This document shows positions 58,095 through 64,000 of a stretch of 64,000 bases of DNA, piece after piece. Below the pieces are notes generated by a model, which made no database searches, had not been told where the DNA came from, and was given only the letters and a program-made list of their open reading frames with translations. This stretch comes from Psychrobacter luti (GTDB lineage Bacteria; Pseudomonadota; Gammaproteobacteria; Pseudomonadales; Moraxellaceae). Where the stretch lies: NCBI RefSeq assembly GCF_014192115.1, contig NZ_JACHXL010000001.1, forward strand, positions 1,045,169-1,109,168. Direction: 5' to 3'. The position numbers were made by a program, and so were the translations under genes. Position 1 is the stretch's first letter. The number at the start of each line of letters is the position of its first letter.

Positions 58095-58511
58095 TTACTC
58101 TTCTAAACGACTGGCTCGACAGCTGCCAGCATTACATTCACGTACACGGTCATTTAAGAAATTTACCCGTTTGGTAGTAATACGGGTAGCGCAGTCCATA
58201 TTAACATAAAAACCATCTTCATCATGATAGCTACATTGATCATTTCGGTCACGCATCCAAGCAAGTTGCCCACGTTTAAGTGTGGTTTTTTGCTGGCTAT
58301 TTAAAACTTTATTTAGCTTGGTATAAGAATTATTAAGCTCTTTATCTGCTTCTAGATATACTTTGGTTAAGCAATAAAGACCATCAAAATCATTGATGGG
58401 CTTATCACAATTCTGGGCGCCCCAAGACAGCATAGGAAACATTAAAGCAGCTGAGGTCAAGATGGTTAATGAGGTTTTAATAATAGTATGCTTCATAATA
58501 TTAGTTTTCAT
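58095..58511 (-). CDS. LprI/DUF1311-type exported protein
   Basis: The 138-residue protein has a signal peptide (IIKTSLTILTSAALMFPMLSWGA, cleavage near 32). The mature domain of about 105 residues resembles the LprI N-terminal/DUF1311 family: ELNNSYTKLNKVLNSQQKTTLKRGQLAWMRDRNDQC, with several cysteines (NCDK, LYCL, DQCSY, DCAT, ECNAGSC) that could form disulfides. Some family members inhibit lysozyme, which is not shown for this one. AGGGAC lies five bases before the ATG. Confidence 0.82.
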   Translation of the reverse strand: MKTNIMKHTIIKTSLTILTSAALMFPMLSWGAQNCDKPINDFDGLYCLTKVYLEADKELNNSYTKLNKVLNSQQKTTLKRGQLAWMRDRNDQCSYHDEDGFYVNMDCATRITTKRVNFLNDRVRECNAGSCRASRLEE

Positions 58512-58689
58512 GTTATGTCCCTATTATAGTTTGCTGATAATCAAAAATCCTTTTTGACACATGGAATTCTCAATTGTCAACGACAATGCAGTTGTGGCTA
58601 TTAGCTTAATCTTTTTTGAAAGTGCTTATCTTGATTTTATGTAATTAATAACTGTAAGCATTTTATAAATACTCTTAAAAAACTCTCAT

Positions 58690-58724
58690 AAAAAAACCCC
58701 CATTACATATAGACAATGGAGGTT
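58690..58724 (-). terminator. Terminator downstream of purA
   Basis: On the minus strand AACCTCCATT pairs with AATGGGGGTT (one G-U) and is followed by a long T-run. Confidence 0.85.
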
Positions 58725-58758
58725 AGTATTAAGTGTTGCTAAGTAACTTTTTTACTAA

Positions 58759-60057
<1,299 letters not shown>

Positions 60058-60211
60058 TTACCTTTATGTATTGAGGTGTGTGCAATAACGGTTTAAAACT
60101 GAAATTATGCTAAAAAATATGGTTGGCAATAATTCTTTAGCGGTTCAATAACTCAGTCATTTAATGATATTTCTTTAAATAAATTTTAGATTCAAAATAT
60201 AGCTTTTAAAA

Positions 60212-61528
60212 TTAAATAGCTTCTAACTGCCACTGGTTATTGACAAAGTTTAAACGATGCGTCAGCGCTGCTGGACGGTCTACTGCCGTTAATGGCATAG
60301 TGACGCGATAGCCTTGCTGACGTAAGCTAGTGACCTGCTGTAATAGCACTTGCATTTGTGCTTTATCGGCATTAGCCTGATTTAATGCCTGATAATCAAC
60401 CAATACAATAATCGGTGACTCAAGCTGCGTATGCGCTAGCAAACGGCTGACATCCATACTAAAGCCTGTCGCTTCACGTGACCGCTTAGCACTTAATTGC
60501 CCCACGCTCTGCATACCATCAAAACGCCCGCCACGTACTAGCGGCTGGGTTTCACTATTGATATAGCCGTTAAAGATTATACCCGTATGATAATGATAGC
60601 CCGACAGTTCGGTCACATCGATACTGACTGGTGTCTGCCATTGTATCTCTAAATGCGCTTTAAGCCGTTGTAGCTCATCGACAGCCGTCACAATGTGCGT
60701 ATCTTGCTTGGCAGTATCTGACAGCGTGTCTAATAACTTTGCCATGTCATGGCCAAAGCGTGCCAATGCGTAAAAATCATTACCCATTGTCAGCAACTGA
60801 CAGACACGTTTTAGCTCTGGTAAATTCTTATTGGCATAAAGGTGCATCAATTGCTCGGTGTCATTATCCGACAATTCAGCCAATGCCGCTAAACGCTTAA
60901 ATATCGCCACATGACCCAAGTCAATATGCAGCGTCGCGCTCATATCCAAGCTATTGACCATACTGAACAGCACATCTATCAGCTCAATATCAGCCGCCAG
61001 TTCGCCGCAACCAAATATCTCAGCACCCAACTGTAGCGGTGTACGCGAGCCAAACAGTCCTGAAGGCAATGTATGAATCACGTCCCCTGCGTAGCAATAA
61101 CGCGCAATACCATTACCACCGTGATGAGCATCAATACGCAGAATCTGCGGGGTAATATCAGCTCGAACTCCCATCAAACGACCGGTCAGCTGATCGATAA
61201 TCTTAAAGGTTTGGCGCTTTAAATCTTCTGAGGCTTCACTCAATAAGGATTCAGTAAACTCGATCATTGGTGGATTGACCAACTCATAGCCATGGCTGAT
61301 AAGCTGCTGGATCAATTGATGTCTAAGTGCTTCTTGCTTATGTGCATCTTCAAATAACACATCGACGACCCCATCAGGCAGCAGCCAGCTATTATTGGCA
61401 ACATCGCTGGCAAAGTTGCTTAGATATGGCAGGCCATTAGCGGTAGCGCGATTATCAGCAGGCTGAGTTGCCGCTGGTTTTGTCGTATTTGACTGGGCAG
61501 GTTTTGCAGAATCAGAACTGGCAGACAC
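60212..61528 (-). CDS. hisZ: ATP phosphoribosyltransferase regulatory subunit HisZ
   Basis: The 438-residue protein has a class II synthetase-like fold (LPDGVVDVLFEDAHKQEALRHQL, FKIIDQLTGRLMGVRADITPQILRID, RYCYAGDVIH) without charging activity. HisZ partners the short form of HisG in the first step of histidine synthesis. hisG is not in the window. About 45 N-terminal residues rich in Ser, Ala, Thr and Gln precede the core. The start is a GTG, with AAGGAT six bases upstream. purA follows. Confidence 0.9.
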   Translation of the reverse strand: MSASSDSAKPAQSNTTKPAATQPADNRATANGLPYLSNFASDVANNSWLLPDGVVDVLFEDAHKQEALRHQLIQQLISHGYELVNPPMIEFTESLLSEASEDLKRQTFKIIDQLTGRLMGVRADITPQILRIDAHHGGNGIARYCYAGDVIHTLPSGLFGSRTPLQLGAEIFGCGELAADIELIDVLFSMVNSLDMSATLHIDLGHVAIFKRLAALAELSDNDTEQLMHLYANKNLPELKRVCQLLTMGNDFYALARFGHDMAKLLDTLSDTAKQDTHIVTAVDELQRLKAHLEIQWQTPVSIDVTELSGYHYHTGIIFNGYINSETQPLVRGGRFDGMQSVGQLSAKRSREATGFSMDVSRLLAHTQLESPIIVLVDYQALNQANADKAQMQVLLQQVTSLRQQGYRVTMPLTAVDRPAALTHRLNFVNNQWQLEAI

Positions 61529-62142
61529 AATGAATCCTTGTTTGGCGTATCGCTTACCAAAAACGCGGTACTGATGCGGTACTAAAAGGTTGTATTTACA
61601 ATTGCAGGGATGCGAGGCGTTTCGTATTTTTGACGCGCAACATCACTGACCCAATTATCTATAAGCAAACTAGGTGACCGCAAAAGGGTGAGTAATAAAT
61701 ATAAGTTAGGATGATAAGACGAGTATCTTTATGCGCTAAAATTTATGCGATAGAAAACTATGATAAATAATCAAGGCACTTTATGCTTTAGTTTAGCATA
61801 GCAGCCAAGCTTCGCCTAGTGACAATTAACCTCAATTAACCTCAATTACCATCTAATTCATGGTGAATAAGTTTTAAAGCCTTCATTATTAATAGCGTAT
61901 GTATTCAAGATGAATAACTAAAAATAAAAAGTAATACCTATCATTGATAAGAGTAACACAGGGTTGTTTATACTAATTATTTTTCACAATTTTTACTTAT
62001 TTTCTAGAATTTGGTTTCTTAACATCACTGCTTATCAGCATTACTGTTTCTATCAGCCTTAAGCGTTGCGGTCTGTTGCTTGCATAACGCCTTATCGGTG
62101 GACTCATGTTACACTAAAGCATATTTTATCTCGGAAAGCCTT
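61529..62142. other. Divergent intergenic region hisZ / DUF2237 gene
   Basis: About 610 bases of AT-rich sequence lie between divergent genes, the longest gene-free stretch here. It contains a 10-base tandem repeat at 61823-61849. I see no gene or known RNA. Confidence 0.5.
61823..61849. repeat. 10-base tandem repeat
   Basis: CAATTAACCT occurs twice in tandem (61823 and 61833), followed by a partial third copy CAATTAC. Confidence 0.7.
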
Positions 62143-62532
62143 ATGTCAACTGATTACCACCCAAATCCTGCCATTAATAAAACCAACGTCCTTGGTACTG
62201 CCCTTGCCAGCTGTTGTTTTGACCCGCTCACTGGTTATTATCGCAATGGCTTTTGTCATACTGGCAACCATGACGTTGGTCAGCATACCGTATGCGCTAA
62301 GATGACCAGCGAATTTTTAAACTTTTCTGCCAGTCGTGGTAATGATTTGATTACGCCGCTGCCTGAGTATGGTTTTGCCGGTCTACAGCCTGGTGACTAC
62401 TGGTGTATTTGTGCACTGCGTTGGGTTGAAGCCTTAGATTTCGATATTGCCCCGCAAATCAAATTAGAAGCCTGTCACGAAAGCTTATTAAGTCTGGTTG
62501 ATATCGAAACGCTAAAACGCTTTGCACTGTAG
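62143..62532 (+). CDS. DUF2237 family protein
   Basis: The 129-residue protein matches DUF2237 along its whole length: NVLGTALASCCFDPLTGYYRNG, CHTGNHDVGQHTVCAKMT, EFLNFSASRGNDLITP, PEYGFAGLQPGDYWCICALRWVEAL, and a C-terminal ETLKRFAL. The family is widespread, soluble and without known function. Its conserved Cys/His residues (CCFDP, HTVC) suggest metal binding, not shown. The ATG at 62143 follows GGAAAG. Confidence 0.88.
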   Translation: MSTDYHPNPAINKTNVLGTALASCCFDPLTGYYRNGFCHTGNHDVGQHTVCAKMTSEFLNFSASRGNDLITPLPEYGFAGLQPGDYWCICALRWVEALDFDIAPQIKLEACHESLLSLVDIETLKRFAL

Positions 62533-62636
62533 TTTGCAGACAAATAACTTGCAGGGGAAAATTCATTTTAGTCGCATGTCATAATCTATTTTAAGTAATA
62601 TTTATTTAATATTAACCACAGACTAAAGGAGAAGGT

Positions 62637-63860
62637 ATGAAACAAGATGATGACCTGATTGTCAAAACGGCAACGCGTATCACACCTGACTCTAATGTCA
62701 GCCTTATCGATCCTAACACGGGCGATGAGCGCTCTTATTTAGACAATTACGATAGCTATGACAGCTATATTTATGGCGATGCGGACGCGACGGTCGAGGA
62801 TACGATTGAGACGATGACCGTCTATGACCCCGACTCTGAGCGCTATGAGGATATCGATTTATCCAGCGATGACGAAGTGGTCAATTGCTATGCTTACTCG
62901 CGTAAAACGGGCGAAAAATTAAATAAAGTGGCGCTGAATGATGTCAGTCGCGCTTTAAGCAATAGCGGTCAATTTATCTGGCTTGGTCTCTATGATCCCA
63001 GTTTAGAGACCATGGTCAAAGTCAGAGATGCTTTTGAGCTACACGAGCTGGCGATTGAAGATGCCTTTGCCGAACATCAGCGTGCTAAGGTTGAGAACTA
63101 CGATAATGACATGATATTTGTGGTGCTGCGTACCGCCAAGCTCGAAGACAATGTGATTCGTTATGGCACCACTGCGATATTTATGGGTAAAAACTACCTT
63201 ATTACCATTCGTAATGGTCCTTCCAACTCCTATATGCCCGTACGCGAACACTGTCATCGTCGCCCAGAAAAGCTGCGCATGGGACCTATTTTTGTGCTGC
63301 ATGCCATACTCGATTTTATCGTCGATAACTATATGCCGATTACCGATCGTTTGGGCAGTTATCTACGGGAGCAAGAACGTAACATCTTCACTTATGAATT
63401 TAATAAAGAAACGCTTAGAAATTTATATGAATTAAAATCCCAACTGGTACATATGCGCGCGGTGATTTTACCGGTGCAAGATATCTGTAGTTTCTTTATT
63501 AATCACGATAAAAGCGACTTAATCTCGCCCTTTTCTCACGCTGCTAAACCTTACTTTCGAGATGTGAATGACCATTTACTCCATTCTTTAGATGCCATTA
63601 ACGGCTTAAATGAGATGCTAAGCGTGGTCATGAATACCTATCTTGCTATGGTCAATATGGGACAGAATGAGGTGGTGCGTAAGCTTGCCGCTTGGGCTGG
63701 TATCTTAGCGGTACCGACAGCGATTGCGGGTATCTATGGGATGAACTTTGATTTTATGCCAGAGCTGCACTGGCAGTATTCTTATCTCGTTATCATGGCA
63801 GTTATTATCTCGTTATGTAGCTTTTTATACTTTAACTTTAAAAGATTGGGTTGGTTATAA
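62637..63860 (+). CDS. corA: CorA-family divalent cation transporter with acidic N-terminal extension
   Basis: The 407-residue protein has the CorA layout: a large cytoplasmic funnel domain, then two membrane segments near the C-terminus (about 350-367 and 383-402). The pore signature YGMNF is at about 367-371. CorA channels carry magnesium, cobalt and nickel. E. coli CorA has 316 residues. The extra N-terminal 90 or so residues are Asp/Tyr/Glu-rich (NYDSYDSYIYGDAD, SERYEDIDLSSDDE). AAAGGAGAAGG stands just before the ATG. An IS begins 46 bases after the stop. Confidence 0.9.
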   Translation: MKQDDDLIVKTATRITPDSNVSLIDPNTGDERSYLDNYDSYDSYIYGDADATVEDTIETMTVYDPDSERYEDIDLSSDDEVVNCYAYSRKTGEKLNKVALNDVSRALSNSGQFIWLGLYDPSLETMVKVRDAFELHELAIEDAFAEHQRAKVENYDNDMIFVVLRTAKLEDNVIRYGTTAIFMGKNYLITIRNGPSNSYMPVREHCHRRPEKLRMGPIFVLHAILDFIVDNYMPITDRLGSYLREQERNIFTYEFNKETLRNLYELKSQLVHMRAVILPVQDICSFFINHDKSDLISPFSHAAKPYFRDVNDHLLHSLDAINGLNEMLSVVMNTYLAMVNMGQNEVVRKLAAWAGILAVPTAIAGIYGMNFDFMPELHWQYSYLVIMAVIISLCSFLYFNFKRLGWL

Positions 63861-63887
63861 GTCAGAGCATGTCTTCATTTAAAATAG

Positions 63888-63905
63888 AAAAAGGGCTGCC
63901 ATTGG
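63888..63905 (+). terminator. Left half of a probable corA terminator, split by the IS
   Basis: AAAAAGGGCTGCC ATTGG lies 28 bases after the corA stop and looks like the first arm and loop of a terminator whose second arm (GGCAGCCCTTTTT) is missing. The IS begins at 63906, in the loop. This is inferred from shape; the second arm should be found beyond the IS. Confidence 0.5.
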
Positions 63906-64000
63906 TGAACTGAACCCCATAAGTTGGACACAACTTATGGGGTATTTTTATGCGTTACGATCTAGACTTTAAAATGCAAGTTATCGCATACTATCGGCAA
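63906..64000 (+). mobile_element. Left end of an IS3-family insertion sequence (truncated by window)
   Basis: The sequence starts TGAACTGAACCCCATAAG, a typical IS3/IS150-group terminal repeat beginning with TG. It is followed by an internal hairpin CCCCATAAGTTG-GACA-CAACTTATGGGG (63915-63942) and a transposase reading frame. Only 95 bases are in the window, so completeness, name and right end cannot be given. Confidence 0.85.
63950..64000 (+). CDS. IS3-family transposase OrfA, first 17 codons
   Basis: An ATG at 63950 opens a frame reading MRYDLDFKMQVIAYYRQ, similar to the start of IS150/IS3-type OrfA proteins, which carry an N-terminal helix-turn-helix. The rest is outside the window. In this group OrfA and OrfB are normally joined by programmed frameshifting to make the transposase. 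Confidence 0.75.
   Translation, partial: MRYDLDFKMQVIAYYRQ

Overview
The window looks like chromosomal core sequence from a gammaproteobacterium of the family Moraxellaceae, most likely Psychrobacter. The reasons are the moderately AT-rich DNA with AT-rich intergenic spacers, Moraxellaceae-type small proteins (a FFLEELY-like protein, an MCR_0457-like protein), and polar Asn/Ser/Thr/Gln-rich extensions on otherwise ordinary housekeeping enzymes. The assignment comes from protein recognition only. No rRNA, tRNA, CRISPR array, prophage or plasmid gene is visible. The only mobile element is the left end of an IS3-family insertion sequence cut by the right edge.

Layout. 1-6.6 kb: truncated msrB, an alanine aminotransferase fused to an XRE-type helix-turn-helix domain, a PiT phosphate transporter and a double-domain PPK2 enzyme (pap). 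6.9-11.5 kb: a FFLEELY-like gene, then the ubiquinone genes ubiE-ubiJ-ubiB closed by a very strong hairpin. 11.6-19.8 kb: a D-lactate dehydrogenase-like flavoprotein, then on the minus strand pgk, a small Ala/Glu-rich lipoprotein, fba, ruvA and ruvB, with a DksA/TraR-like zinc-finger gene and thiE. 19.9-27.7 kb: a PBP7-type endopeptidase, a GacA-like response regulator, the pilS-pilR two-component pair and a C-terminal processing protease. 28-38.5 kb: gpmI, 6S RNA, an FxsA-like membrane protein, ruvC, a structured palindromic repeat, a META/DUF4377 lipoprotein, a GST-like protein, a 1-Cys peroxiredoxin, glnS, ppiB and lpxH. 38.7-46.6 kb: envelope genes (lytic transglycosylase, nlpD, surE, a PBP5/6-type carboxypeptidase) and a histidine kinase with a degenerate receiver-like tail. 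46.8-57.7 kb: the conserved gammaproteobacterial cluster ndk-rlmN-pilF-rodZ-ispG-hisS-yfgM-bamB-der, all on the minus strand. 58-64 kb: an LprI-like protein, hisZ-purA, a DUF2237 protein, a CorA transporter and the IS3-family end.

The genes serve central carbon metabolism (pgk, fba, gpmI), ubiquinone synthesis, Holliday-junction processing, cell-wall turnover and outer-membrane assembly, type IV pilus assembly and regulation (pilF, pilS, pilR), and tRNA charging. I see no obvious new multi-gene system. The items most worth a second look are the HTH-AlaA fusion with direct repeats upstream, the degenerate receiver on the orphan histidine kinase, the palindromic element near 31.8 kb, the IS insertion that appears to split the corA terminator, and the recurrent low-complexity extensions on housekeeping proteins.
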